Shown one piece after another: positions 51,909 to 60,519 of a DNA stretch of 64,000 nt. The DNA is from Microbacterium lacticum. Its GTDB lineage: Bacteria > Actinomycetota > Actinomycetes > Actinomycetales > Microbacteriaceae. The notes beneath the pieces were generated by a model. That model was given only the letters and a program-made list of their open reading frames with translations. It had not been told where the DNA came from and did no database searches. The stretch lies in contig NZ_VFPS01000001.1 in the NCBI RefSeq assembly GCF_006716815.1, forward strand, positions 682,001 to 746,000. The letters are read 5' to 3'. Both the position numbers and the translations under genes were made by a program. The first letter of the stretch is position 1. Each line of letters starts with the position of its first letter.

Positions 51909-54397
51909 AGCGACCCGTACACGACGATGCCCCGGCGCACCGCGTCGAGCGCCGCGCGTGCGGTCGCGGCGACCGGCGGCGCGGCGACGAGCGAGAGCTG
52001 GTCGAGCAGGTCGATCGTCTGCTTCGCCCACCGCACGAAGTCGCCCGCTGCGAGGTCGGCCTCCTGGAGCACCCGGTCGAGCGAGGCTCCGCGCGCCCAC
52101 GAGTGCATCGCGGTGGCGAGGCCGGTGGCGACCGGCTCGGTGCCCGGCAGGTGGTGGTCCTGCTCCAGGTCGTCGAGGCGGGCCCAGAGCTCCTGCGTGG
52201 CGGACAGGGCCTGCCGGAAGGGTCCGCGCGGCAGACCGTGCTCGCCGGGCCCGGCCTCGTCGCGGCGCGGCTCGTAGACGAGGCAGCAGGCGAGGGCGGC
52301 GAGCCCCGGGGCATCCAGCGAGGTCCACAGTCCGCGTCGCAGCGCCTCGGCGACGAGCAGGTCGCGTTCGCCGTAGATGCGCTTCATCGTCGCGCCGGCG
52401 GGCGTCAGCGTCGCCTCGCCGCCGTCTTCGAGGTGCACGTAGTCGACGGCGACGAGCACGTCGACGACGCGGTCGAACACACGCGCGACGGTGCCGGTGC
52501 GCGCGTCGATCTGGCGGCGGATCTTCTCGACCCGGCGCTGCAGCTTGGCGTAGCGCTCACCCCAGCGGGCGTGCGCCTCACGGTCGGGGCACGTGTGGCA
52601 CGGGTGGCGCTGCAACCGCCGGCGGAGGTCCTGGATCTCCCGCTGACGCTGGTCGCGGATGCGCGCCGGCGCGGTGCGGTCGGCGCGGTTCAGCTTCTCG
52701 AGGTCGCTGAGCTCCCGCCGCATCCCGGCGTACTCGACGAAGTCGCCGCGGTCGCAGGTCATCGCCTTCGCGTAGCCGGCGAGCGACTCTTCGGCATCCT
52801 TCACCTCGCGCGCGAGCCCCACGACGGCCCGGTCGGCCTGGAACTGTGCGAACGACGATTCGAGGATCTCGCGCGCGCGCCGCCGCCCGAACTGGTCGAT
52901 GAGGTTCACGGCCATGTTGTACGTCGGCCGGAAGCTCGAGTTCAGCGGGTAGGTGCGGCGGGATGCCAGTGCCGCGACCGCCTGCGGGTCGAGCGCTTCG
53001 GTCCACTGCACGACGGCGTGGCCCTCGACGTCGATGCCGCGGCGCCCGGCGCGGCCGGTGAGCTGCGTGTACTCCCCCGACGTGATCGCGACCCGCGCCT
53101 CGCCGTTGAACTTCTCGAGCTTCTCCAGCACGACGGTGCGCGCGGGCATGTTGATGCCGAGCGCGAGGGTCTCCGTGGCGAACACGACCTTCACGAGCTT
53201 GCGGCGGAAGAGCTCCTCGACGACCTCTTTGAAGGCGGGCAGGAGGCCCGCGTGGTGGGCGGCGACGCCCCGCTCGAGGTTGTCGCGCCATTCCCAGTAG
53301 CCGAGCACTTCGAGGTCGTCCTCGTGCAGGGTGCGGGTGCGCTCGTCGATGACCCGGCGGATCTCGTCGCGCTCCTCGCGGGTCGTCAGCCGCAGCCCCG
53401 AACGGCGCACCTGCTGCACGGCGCCATCGCAGCCGGCGCGGCTGAAGATGAAGAAGATCGCCGGAAGCAGGTTGGCCCGTTCGAGCAGCTGCACCACCTG
53501 CGGGCGGTCGAGGCGTTCGATGCGCTGCATGTTCGACGACCGCACCGGTCGCCGTCCGCCGCGGGGCGGTCGCTTGCGCACCGCGTCGTACCCGCCCTGC
53601 GAGCGGAACTGCTGCGCCTGGCGGTTGTTCTCGTAGCGGGCGCCGCTGCCGCCGCGGATGCGCATGAGCTCCTGGTTGACCTGCGCGGTCGCGATGCCGG
53701 CGCGGTCGTCGAACAGCGGCAGCAGGTCGCCGCGCACGAGCACGTGCTGCTCGAGCGGCACCGGCCGGGTCTCCGAGACGATCACCTCGACGGCGGGTTC
53801 GTCGGCGCCGCCGCCGCGCACGGTGTCGAGCCAGTCACCGAACTCCTCCGCGTTCGACACCGTCGCCGACAGGGCGATCAGCCGCACCTCGAGCGGGAGG
53901 TGGATGATGACCTCCTCCCACACCGCGCCGCGGAAGCGGTCGGCGAGGTAGTGCACCTCATCCATCACGACGTAGCGGAGTCCGCGGAGCGCCGCCGAGT
54001 CGGCGTAGAGCATGTTCCGCAGCACCTCGGTGGTCATGACGACCACGCGCGCGTTGCCGTTGATGTTGGTGTCGCCGGTGAGCAGGCCCACCTCGCTCTC
54101 GCCGTACACCTCCTGCAGCTCGCGGAACTTCTGGTTCGACAGCGCCTTCATGGGGGTCGTGTAGAACGCCTTCTCCCCCGCCGTGAGCATCGCGAGGTGG
54201 ATCGCGAACTCGCCGACGATCGTCTTGCCGGCGCCCGTCGGCGCCGCGACGAGAACGCTCCGGCCCTCCTCGAGCGCGTGGCATCCGGCGATCTGGAACG
54301 GGTCGAGCTCGAACCGCTGCGCCCCGGCGAAGGCCGTGGTGATCGGATGCGCCCGGGCGCTCTCGGCGCGCGCGTAGCGCGCGGCGGGATCGCTCAC
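51905..54397 (-). CDS. helY: Ski2/Mtr4-like RNA helicase HelY
   Basis: 830 residues. P-loop AAPTGAGKTIVGEF at 51-64, DEVH at 146-149, SATVSN, and motif VI in QLTGRAGRRGIDVEGHAV define a superfamily 2 helicase of the Ski2-like group. A basic linker rich in Arg at about 290-330 and a helical C-terminal domain with two CxxC-like cysteines (RHPCHTCPDRE) follow. Likely works in RNA turnover. GTG overlaps the tatC stop (GTGA). Confidence 0.92.
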   Translation of the reverse strand: MSDPAARYARAESARAHPITTAFAGAQRFELDPFQIAGCHALEEGRSVLVAAPTGAGKTIVGEFAIHLAMLTAGEKAFYTTPMKALSNQKFRELQEVYGESEVGLLTGDTNINGNARVVVMTTEVLRNMLYADSAALRGLRYVVMDEVHYLADRFRGAVWEEVIIHLPLEVRLIALSATVSNAEEFGDWLDTVRGGGADEPAVEVIVSETRPVPLEQHVLVRGDLLPLFDDRAGIATAQVNQELMRIRGGSGARYENNRQAQQFRSQGGYDAVRKRPPRGGRRPVRSSNMQRIERLDRPQVVQLLERANLLPAIFFIFSRAGCDGAVQQVRRSGLRLTTREERDEIRRVIDERTRTLHEDDLEVLGYWEWRDNLERGVAAHHAGLLPAFKEVVEELFRRKLVKVVFATETLALGINMPARTVVLEKLEKFNGEARVAITSGEYTQLTGRAGRRGIDVEGHAVVQWTEALDPQAVAALASRRTYPLNSSFRPTYNMAVNLIDQFGRRRAREILESSFAQFQADRAVVGLAREVKDAEESLAGYAKAMTCDRGDFVEYAGMRRELSDLEKLNRADRTAPARIRDQRQREIQDLRRRLQRHPCHTCPDREAHARWGERYAKLQRRVEKIRRQIDARTGTVARVFDRVVDVLVAVDYVHLEDGGEATLTPAGATMKRIYGERDLLVAEALRRGLWTSLDAPGLAALACCLVYEPRRDEAGPGEHGLPRGPFRQALSATQELWARLDDLEQDHHLPGTEPVATGLATAMHSWARGASLDRVLQEADLAAGDFVRWAKQTIDLLDQLSLVAAPPVAATARAALDAVRRGIVVYGSL

Positions 54398-55209
54398 GCG
54401 AGCGGCCTGAGATCGGCCGCGGCACGCTTGGCCCGCCGCCGGTCGAAGAGCATCGACAGCCCCGCCGCCGCGAAGAAGAGCACGATCAGGATGCCGGCGA
54501 GCATGAGCATGCTCACGACGTCGGCGGCCGGTGTGGCGAGGCCGGCGAAGGCGACCGTGACGAGCACCGCGACCCGCCACGACTTCAGGATCGCCTTGCC
54601 GCTCATGATGCCGGCGAGGTTCAGCGCCACGAGGAAGACGGGGATGACGAAGGAGACACCGACGACGATGACGAGCTTGAAGACGAAGTCGTAGTAGTAC
54701 TTCGCGTCGTACATGTTCGCGGCGCCCTCGGCCGAGAACGACGCCATGATCTCGACGATGTGCGGCATGACCCACCAGCCGACGAAGCACCCCGCGAAGA
54801 ACAGCGGGATCGCGGCGGCGACGAACCCGATCGTGGAGCGGATCTCCTTGCGGGTGAGCCCGGGCATGAGAAACGCCCACAGCTGCCACAGCCAGACGGG
54901 GGCGGAAAGGATGATGCCGACGACGAACGAGATGCGCAGTCGCATGTCGAACGGCCCGGTGATCGTCGGGTACATCAGCTTCACCAGCTCGCTGTCGCCG
55001 CGCTGCTCCGCGACGATCCGGATCGGCTCGGTCATCGCACCGATGATCCAGTCGGTGAGGAAATACGCGACGGCCATGCCCACGACGAGGGCGATCATCG
55101 CGATCACCAGACGCCGGCGCAGCTCGACGAGGTGCTGGCCGAGCGACATGCGCTTGTCGCGCCGCGGAGCGTTCTCCGCGTTCAGAGGGGGGTGTTCGGC
55201 CGTGGCCAC
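54394..55209 (-). CDS. tatC: Sec-independent translocase TatC
   Basis: 271 residues, six membrane segments. MSLGQHLVELRRRLVIA contains the conserved H-L-x-E-L-R-x-R of TatC, and LWQLWAFLMPGLTRKEI the F-x-x-P-x-L motif. With TatA it moves folded proteins with twin-arginine signals. Lies 7 bases after tatA and overlaps helY, so the three are one transcription unit. Confidence 0.95.
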   Translation of the reverse strand: MATAEHPPLNAENAPRRDKRMSLGQHLVELRRRLVIAMIALVVGMAVAYFLTDWIIGAMTEPIRIVAEQRGDSELVKLMYPTITGPFDMRLRISFVVGIILSAPVWLWQLWAFLMPGLTRKEIRSTIGFVAAAIPLFFAGCFVGWWVMPHIVEIMASFSAEGAANMYDAKYYYDFVFKLVIVVGVSFVIPVFLVALNLAGIMSGKAILKSWRVAVLVTVAFAGLATPAADVVSMLMLAGILIVLFFAAAGLSMLFDRRRAKRAAADLRPLA

Positions 55210-55216
55210 GGAACGA

Positions 55217-55504
55217 TCAGGACTTGGCGTCGGGCGCGCCGGGGGCAGGTTCGACCGGCGTCGGCACCGCGGGCGTCTGGATCGCCGTCGTCTGCGGCGG
55301 CGTGGCGGCGGCGTTGTCGACCGTGGATGCCTCGGCGCCCGCGGTCTTGTCGTCGTCCTTCATCGCCTTCATCTCACCCTTGAAGATGCGGGCGGACTGA
55401 CCCATGCTCTTGGCCAGTGCGGGCAGTTTGGCGGCACCGAACAGCAGCAGGATCACGATGAGCAGGATCCACAGGTGCGGACCGGCGAACAGGTTGCTGG
55501 GCAT
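55217..55504 (-). CDS. tatA: Sec-independent translocase TatA
   Basis: 95 residues. One N-terminal membrane helix (HLWILLIVILLLFGAAKLP) followed by the amphipathic helix ALAKSMGQSARIFKGEMKAM, the standard TatA layout with the L-F-G-x-x-K-L-P hinge. The C-terminal 45 residues are a Pro/Thr/Ala-rich tail. ATG 55504 has AGGGGA upstream. The gap of 87 bases after pafC carries its own promoter. Confidence 0.95.
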   Translation of the reverse strand: MPSNLFAGPHLWILLIVILLLFGAAKLPALAKSMGQSARIFKGEMKAMKDDDKTAGAEASTVDNAAATPPQTTAIQTPAVPTPVEPAPGAPDAKS

Positions 55505-55533
55505 TGTGTCCCCTTTGTCGAAGCGTGCGCCCC

Positions 55534-55539
55534 AGTGTA
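55534..55539 (-). promoter_or_regulatory. -10 element of the tatA-tatC-helY-lnt unit
   Basis: Minus-strand TACACT, about 30 bases before the tatA ATG, in the only sizeable gap of the pafB-lnt run. Confidence 0.55.
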
Positions 55540-55591
55540 CCCGGCGCACCTTTGTCCGAGGCGTGAGCGGCACCGCGGTTCGCTATCGGGC

Positions 55592-56590
55592 TCAGGTGTA
55601 CTGCGCGAGCCCGGCCTGCGCCCAGGCGGCGGTCGCCTCGCGCACCTCCGGCGGACCGAGCACCTCGAGGTCTCCGCCGAAGCGCGCCGCGAGCCGCTTG
55701 AGGCTGCGCGCGTCGCCCACACGGATGCCCGCGGTGCGCGTGCGCGCGGCATCGGGAGCCCCGGGCGCCTCGGGGGCGACGTCGCCGTCCGATTCGTACA
55801 CGTCGAGGACGAAGTCGGCGAGCATGGGCGCAATCGTCTCGCGGTAGCGCACCTGCACCTCGACATCCGCATCGGAAGGCTCGAAGAGCGCCGGCACGGC
55901 GTCCGCGGCGTGGGTGCTGGCGGTGTCGGTGAGCGTGACGCGGGACACCCGGTCGAGGTGGAAGGTGCGCATCGCCTGTCGCAGGTGGCACCAGCCCTGC
56001 AGATACCACTCCCCGTTCGCGATGTGCACCTTCACCGGATCCACGGTGCGGGTGGTCACCGGCGCGTCAGGAGCCTGGTAGTCGAACGACAGCGCCACGC
56101 CGCGCTGCACGGCCTCGGCGACGGCGACCCGCACGTCGTCGACCGCCGGCGGGGCGACGAGCACGTCGGCCGGCGTGCTCGACGCGCCGCGCGCGAGCTT
56201 GGCGAGCAGCCCCTGCACGACGCCGCTGTCGCCCACGCCGGGGAGCGACGCCGCGAGCTGCAGCCCCGCGAGCAGCGCCGCCGCCTCGCGGGCGCTGAGC
56301 CGCGGCGTGCGCTCGAGGCCGACGGCGTTGGTGATGACGATCAGGTCGCGTTCGTCGAGGAGGTCCCAGTCGATGTCGAAGAGATCGTTGGCCATCTGCC
56401 AGAACCCGCTGTCACCGGGGAGGCCGATGACCGTGAGCTTCTCGACCATGCTCCGCATCTGCGCCGTGGTGACGTCGAACTCGTCGGCGGCCTCCGCCAG
56501 CGACACCTCGCCCTTGCCGATGAGGTACGGCACGAGCTGCAGGATGAGCGCGGCGCGGTCGGCGCCGAGCAGCGGGCGCGCGGCGTTCAT
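55592..56590 (-). CDS. pafC: PafC: WYL-domain transcription activator subunit
   Basis: 332 residues. N-terminal winged helix-turn-helix (ALILQLVPYLIGKGEVSLAEAA), then a WYL domain around residues 150-215 with GVALSFDYQAP and GEWYLQGWCHLRQAMRTFHLDR. In mycobacteria PafB and PafC form a heterodimer that turns on most DNA repair genes after DNA damage independently of LexA. ATG overlaps the pafB stop (4 bases). Confidence 0.9.
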   Translation of the reverse strand: MNAARPLLGADRAALILQLVPYLIGKGEVSLAEAADEFDVTTAQMRSMVEKLTVIGLPGDSGFWQMANDLFDIDWDLLDERDLIVITNAVGLERTPRLSAREAAALLAGLQLAASLPGVGDSGVVQGLLAKLARGASSTPADVLVAPPAVDDVRVAVAEAVQRGVALSFDYQAPDAPVTTRTVDPVKVHIANGEWYLQGWCHLRQAMRTFHLDRVSRVTLTDTASTHAADAVPALFEPSDADVEVQVRYRETIAPMLADFVLDVYESDGDVAPEAPGAPDAARTRTAGIRVGDARSLKRLAARFGGDLEVLGPPEVREATAAWAQAGLAQYT

Positions 56591-57579
56591 GCGGCACCCC
56601 CGTGCGCGGCGAGCACCCGGCGGAGGCGCTCCTGCACCTGGTCGCGCAGCTCCGCGGGCTCGACGACTCGCACCTCGGGGCCGTACGAGGCGAGCTCGTC
56701 GGCGAAGATGTGCGCATCGACGTAGGGCACCCGGAAGCCCTGTTCGACGGGCGCCGCGCGCCGGCTGAGCCGCAGGGCGGCCTCGGTTCCGGGGGCGATC
56801 TCGACGAGCGCCTGCTGCCGCTCGGCGAGGTCGGCGAGCCCCGTGAGGGCCCGCTCCCCCGCGCCCTCGCGGGCGGACAGATCGAAGGACGACCTCGTGA
56901 CCTCGATGTCCGACGTGATGCGCGAAAGGAGGAAGGTGCGGGTGTCCTGCTGGTCGGGATCGAACCCGTAGACGTGCCAGCGCGCCTCATACTCGACGAG
57001 GGCCAGCGGGTGGATGCGGCGGCGGTGCGGGGCATCCTCCCCCGGCTTGAGGTAGTCGAACGCGACCACGCGGCCCTGCTCGATCGCCCGCTGCAGGGGG
57101 GCGAACGAGGGCTCGCGCAGACTGAGGCGCGGCGAGTAGCCGATGATCGGCGCGTCGACGTCGATGCCGAGGGCGCGGATCTTGCGGAGACCGGCGCGCG
57201 CGTCGGAGGACATAGAGCTCTCGCTCCAGACGCCGCCGGCGAGGTTCAGGACGGCGAGCTCGGCGGGCGTGAACGCGATGTCGGCGGGCAGCTCGTATTC
57301 CGCCGTCGGAATGCGGTAGCGCGCCTCGCGGAGATCGTCGGGATCGGCGTAGTCGCCGATCGTCTCGACCTGGATCGAGAGCCCACGCAGCGTCTGCTTG
57401 TCACGCTCGAACATCTTCTCCAGCGCGTCCTTCGACGCCCCCGCGCCCACCTGCTCGCGGTAGCCCGCGACCGACGACAGGATCGTCTCCTTCGTCAGCC
57501 CCTGCTCGGTGGCCATGAGGGCCACGACGAGGTTGACGAGACGCTCCTCGGGAGCGGTACGGGTCGTCTCGGATGCCAC
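56587..57579 (-). CDS. pafB: PafB: WYL-domain transcription activator subunit
   Basis: 330 residues. N-terminal helix-turn-helix (ERLVNLVVALMATEQGLTKE) and WYL domain with GRVVAFDYLKPGEDAPHRRR and EARWHVYGFDPDQQDTRTF. Partner of PafC. GTG 57579 is chosen from TAGGAT 6 bases upstream. In many actinobacteria pafA and the Pup-proteasome genes lie upstream; here a lipoprotein gene does. Confidence 0.9.
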   Translation of the reverse strand: MASETTRTAPEERLVNLVVALMATEQGLTKETILSSVAGYREQVGAGASKDALEKMFERDKQTLRGLSIQVETIGDYADPDDLREARYRIPTAEYELPADIAFTPAELAVLNLAGGVWSESSMSSDARAGLRKIRALGIDVDAPIIGYSPRLSLREPSFAPLQRAIEQGRVVAFDYLKPGEDAPHRRRIHPLALVEYEARWHVYGFDPDQQDTRTFLLSRITSDIEVTRSSFDLSAREGAGERALTGLADLAERQQALVEIAPGTEAALRLSRRAAPVEQGFRVPYVDAHIFADELASYGPEVRVVEPAELRDQVQERLRRVLAAHGGAA

Positions 57580-57585
57580 CCGCCC

Positions 57586-57591
57586 ATCCTA
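57586..57591 (-). promoter_or_regulatory. -10 element of leaderless pafB
   Basis: Minus-strand TAGGAT, 6 bases, then GTG 57579. Confidence 0.7.
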
Positions 57592-57629
57592 GGGCGGCCC
57601 CGGAACCACCGGGCGCGCGGCGGCGCGTG

Positions 57630-58550
57630 TCAGCGCGTCGCGGCGGGGTCGTCGATGCCGAGCAGATCGACGACGTAGATCGTGGCGTCGCCGTCCGACG
57701 AAGGGGCGACCACGAGCAGCTGCGAGCCGACCGTCATACCCGAGAGGTCGGACGCGAAGGCGAGGTCGCTGTTGGGTGCCACCGCGATCGACGCGCCGTT
57801 CTCCCACGTGGAGTTCGTGACCTTGCGGGTGTTCCAGTCGACGCCGGTGTACTGCACGCGCGCCGTGTCGCCCGAGCCGACCTGCGGGCCGTCACCCTTC
57901 TTCAGCACCTCGACCACGCGGTCCGACGGAGCGGCCGCGTCGGGCACGATCACGCCGGGGCGTCCGCCCGGGGCGAGCACGACCGAGGGCATGCCGCGGC
58001 GGTCGTTGTACTGCGGGGTGCCGTCGGCGGCGGCGAGGTAGACCTTCTTGATGTCGATCGCCACGGCGATCGACTGGTCGTCCGTGACGCCGAGGTCCTG
58101 CGCGCCGGCCGCGGACAGCTCCCTCGCCGGGATCGCGGCGACGACGCGCGTGCCCTCCGTGGCGCACATCATCGCTGTCACGAGACCCTCGTAGCTCGAG
58201 TGCCAGCTCGACAGCGGCTGCACGGGCGGCGCCGCCTGCACGAGCGACTGACCGGTGGCGCCGTTCGCGATCGCGATGCTGAACACGACGTCCTGCGCGT
58301 CGCTCGTGATCTGCCGCCCCGTGCCGACCTCGGTGTCGGTGTAGGTCGTGTGGTCCACGTAGACGGGCGCCTTGAGCGTCAGGGCGGGGGTGCCGAACGT
58401 GCCGGATGCCTGTGCGAAGTCGAGCACCGAGGCATCCGAATCGTTGCGCTCGCACGACGTCGAACCGGAGGCGGCGGGCGACGACGCGCATGCCGCGAGG
58501 GTCAGAGCGGAGAGGCCGAGAACGGCGAGGGCGGCAGGGATCCGGAGCAC
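57630..58550 (-). CDS. FKBP-type peptidyl-prolyl isomerase lipoprotein
   Basis: 306 residues. Signal peptide with lipobox LAAC (Cys at about residue 21), so it is anchored outside the membrane and is a substrate for Lgt and Lnt encoded in this window. Residues about 205-300 form an FKBP domain (DTARVQYTGVDWNTRKV, TNSTWENG) though several active-site aromatics look altered, so isomerase activity is uncertain; the middle part resembles a second, degenerate copy. GTG 58550 is fixed by the promoter that overlaps the trmI stop. Confidence 0.85.
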   Translation of the reverse strand: MLRIPAALAVLGLSALTLAACASSPAASGSTSCERNDSDASVLDFAQASGTFGTPALTLKAPVYVDHTTYTDTEVGTGRQITSDAQDVVFSIAIANGATGQSLVQAAPPVQPLSSWHSSYEGLVTAMMCATEGTRVVAAIPARELSAAGAQDLGVTDDQSIAVAIDIKKVYLAAADGTPQYNDRRGMPSVVLAPGGRPGVIVPDAAAPSDRVVEVLKKGDGPQVGSGDTARVQYTGVDWNTRKVTNSTWENGASIAVAPNSDLAFASDLSGMTVGSQLLVVAPSSDGDATIYVVDLLGIDDPAATR

Positions 58551-58554
58551 CGGA

Positions 58555-59640
58555 TCAGTCTACGACGCCGCCCGAGCCGGCCTGCGCGCCGGCGGCGTCG
58601 TCAGCGTCGTCGGTCGCGGCGCGCGAGGCGATCCGCGCCCCGTCGACGGCGCGCTGGGCCTCCCGCACGCGCTTGCGCAGGTTCTTGTCGGTGATCTGCC
58701 GGTCACCGACGGCGCCGGGGGTCCACGCCTCGACGTCGTCGTCGGCGTAGCTCGGCTTCTTCAGCGCGCGCTTGCGGACGTCGGGCGGCACCGCGCCCGG
58801 CGCGAGGCGGCGCGCGGTGATGAGGAATCCGGTGTGCGCGACCATGCGGTGGTCGGGGCGCACGGCGAGACCCTCGACGTGCCAGCCGCGCACCATCGTC
58901 TCGCTCGCCTCGGGCTCGGTGTACAGGCCCGTGCCGCGCAGGTACTCCGCGACGCGGCTCAGCTGCGTCGCGGTGGCGACGTAGCAGATCACGACCCCGC
59001 CGGGGGTGAGCGCGTCGGCGACGACGTCGAGGCACTCCCACGGGGCGAGCATGTCGAGCACGACACGGTCGACGGATGCCGGGGCGAGCGCGGTCGGCAG
59101 CTCGGCGACGAGGTCGCCGACGACGACCGACCAGGTCGTCGGATACTCGCCGAAGAAGGTCTCCACGTTCGCCTCGGCGACCTGCGCGAACTCTTCGCGC
59201 CGCTCGAAGGAGACGAGCCGTCCCGCCGGGCCGATGGCGCGCAGCAGCCACAGCGACAGGGCGCCCGAGCCGACACCGGCCTCGACGACCGTCGCCCCCG
59301 GGAAGATGTCGGCCTGAGCGAGGATCTGCGCGGCATCCTTCGGGTAGACGATCGCGGCGCCGCGCGGCATGGACATCACGAAGTCGCGCAGCAGCGGACG
59401 GAGGGCGAGATACTCGTGCCCGCCCGAGTTCGTGACGACCGATCCGTCGGGCTGGCCGACGATGTTCTCGTGCTTCAGCACGCCGTGATGGGTGTGCAGC
59501 TCGCCGTTCTCGCGGAGGGTGACGGTGTGCATCCGACCCTTGGGGCCGGTCAGCTGCACGCGGTCGCCGAGGCGGAACGGCCCGCTCGGGCGGAGGTCGT
59601 CGGCCGGCTGGGAGTCGGCGGGCTGCTGGTCGGTGGTCAT
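58555..59640 (-). CDS. trmI: tRNA (adenine-58-N1)-methyltransferase TrmI
   Basis: 361 residues. N-terminal beta-rich domain (GPFRLGDRVQLTGPKGR), then a Rossmann methyltransferase with SAM loop VVEAGVGSGALSLWLLRAIG at 118-137 and the acidic site VDRVVLDMLAPWE. It methylates A58 in the T loop of tRNAs. The C-terminal 70 residues are an acidic/Ala-rich extension beyond the common length of about 280. ATG overlaps the HAD gene stop. Confidence 0.92.
   Translation of the reverse strand: MTTDQQPADSQPADDLRPSGPFRLGDRVQLTGPKGRMHTVTLRENGELHTHHGVLKHENIVGQPDGSVVTNSGGHEYLALRPLLRDFVMSMPRGAAIVYPKDAAQILAQADIFPGATVVEAGVGSGALSLWLLRAIGPAGRLVSFERREEFAQVAEANVETFFGEYPTTWSVVVGDLVAELPTALAPASVDRVVLDMLAPWECLDVVADALTPGGVVICYVATATQLSRVAEYLRGTGLYTEPEASETMVRGWHVEGLAVRPDHRMVAHTGFLITARRLAPGAVPPDVRKRALKKPSYADDDVEAWTPGAVGDRQITDKNLRKRVREAQRAVDGARIASRAATDDADDAAGAQAGSGGVVD
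58557..58562 (-). promoter_or_regulatory. -10 element of leaderless FKBP gene inside the end of trmI
   Basis: Minus-strand TAGACT covers the last codons and stop of trmI, then 6 bases, then GTG 58550. Confidence 0.7.
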
Positions 59641-60344
59641 GCGTGGCCTTTCCGCGCCGCCGCGGCGGCGTGTGCCGACGAGACGTCGGCGAGGTCGTGG
59701 GGGGTGCGGTTCTCGAGCGTCGGCCACAGTTCGTGGGCGCCGGCGCCCACGAGGGAGACCATGAGCGGCACGCCGACCGTGGGGACGCCGGCGGCGACGG
59801 CGGCGCGCACGCCCGTGGGCGAGTCCTCGATCGCCACGGCGCGGGCGGGGTCGACGCCGAGCGCGGCGCACGCCTGCAGGTAGGCGTCGGGGAACGGCTT
59901 GGGGCGGGTCGCGTCGTCGCCCGAGACGATCAGCTCGAACAGCCCCTCCGGCAGGCCGCCGACGACGAGTTCGGCCATGCGCCGCAGCGACATCGTCACG
60001 AGGGCGCAGCGCACACCCGCGTCGCGCAGGGCGCCGAGCAGTTCGAGGGCGCCCGGGCGCAGCGGCGGACCGAGCTCCTCGAGCGCCGTCATGACCTCGG
60101 CGGTCAGGTGGTCGACGATCTCGTGCGCGGGCATCCGCACGCCGGCCTCCTGCAGGATCCCGGCGGAGGTCTCGAGCCCCTGACCCACGAGGGTCATCGC
60201 CTGCTCGTGCGTCCACGTGCCGCCGAAGCGCTCGACGAGCGCGCCCTCGGCGGCCATCCAGTGCTTCTCGGTGTCGACGAGGGTGCCGTCCATGTCCCAC
60301 AGCACGGCATCCGGGAGGGCAGGGGCGAGGGGGGCGGAACTCAC
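59637..60344 (-). CDS. HAD family phosphatase
   Basis: 235 residues. Catalytic DxDGT motif in VLWDMDGTLVDTEKHW (Asp17, Asp19), a helical cap at about 25-90, motif II LVTMS and the metal site AIEDSPTGVRAA. Type of beta-phosphoglucomutase-like phosphatases; substrate unknown. GTG 60344 is set by the -10. Co-translated with trmI through a 4-base overlap. Confidence 0.9.
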   Translation of the reverse strand: MSSAPLAPALPDAVLWDMDGTLVDTEKHWMAAEGALVERFGGTWTHEQAMTLVGQGLETSAGILQEAGVRMPAHEIVDHLTAEVMTALEELGPPLRPGALELLGALRDAGVRCALVTMSLRRMAELVVGGLPEGLFELIVSGDDATRPKPFPDAYLQACAALGVDPARAVAIEDSPTGVRAAVAAGVPTVGVPLMVSLVGAGAHELWPTLENRTPHDLADVSSAHAAAAARKGHA

Positions 60345-60350
60345 CGCTCC

Positions 60351-60356
60351 ATGTTA
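60351..60356 (-). promoter_or_regulatory. -10 element of leaderless HAD-trmI operon
   Basis: Minus-strand TAACAT, 6 bases, then GTG 60344. Confidence 0.65.
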
Positions 60357-60479
60357 GGCGGTCGACCCGGGCGTGCCGGGTCCGCCTCGGGGTTCCTGCC
60401 GCGCCCGCCCCGGGTTCGCGCCATGCCCGTCGGTCTGCGGGCGTTCCGCGCGGCACGCCCGCGTGCGCCTGGCCGCGCG

Positions 60480-60485
60480 TATCCT
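60480..60485 (+). promoter_or_regulatory. -10 element of the PAC2 gene
   Basis: TATCCT with a leader of about 28 bases that carries GAGGAG 4 bases before GTG 60520. Confidence 0.6.
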
Positions 60486-60519
60486 GGAGGGCAACTGTTC
60501 GCGAGAGACGAGGAGCGGC

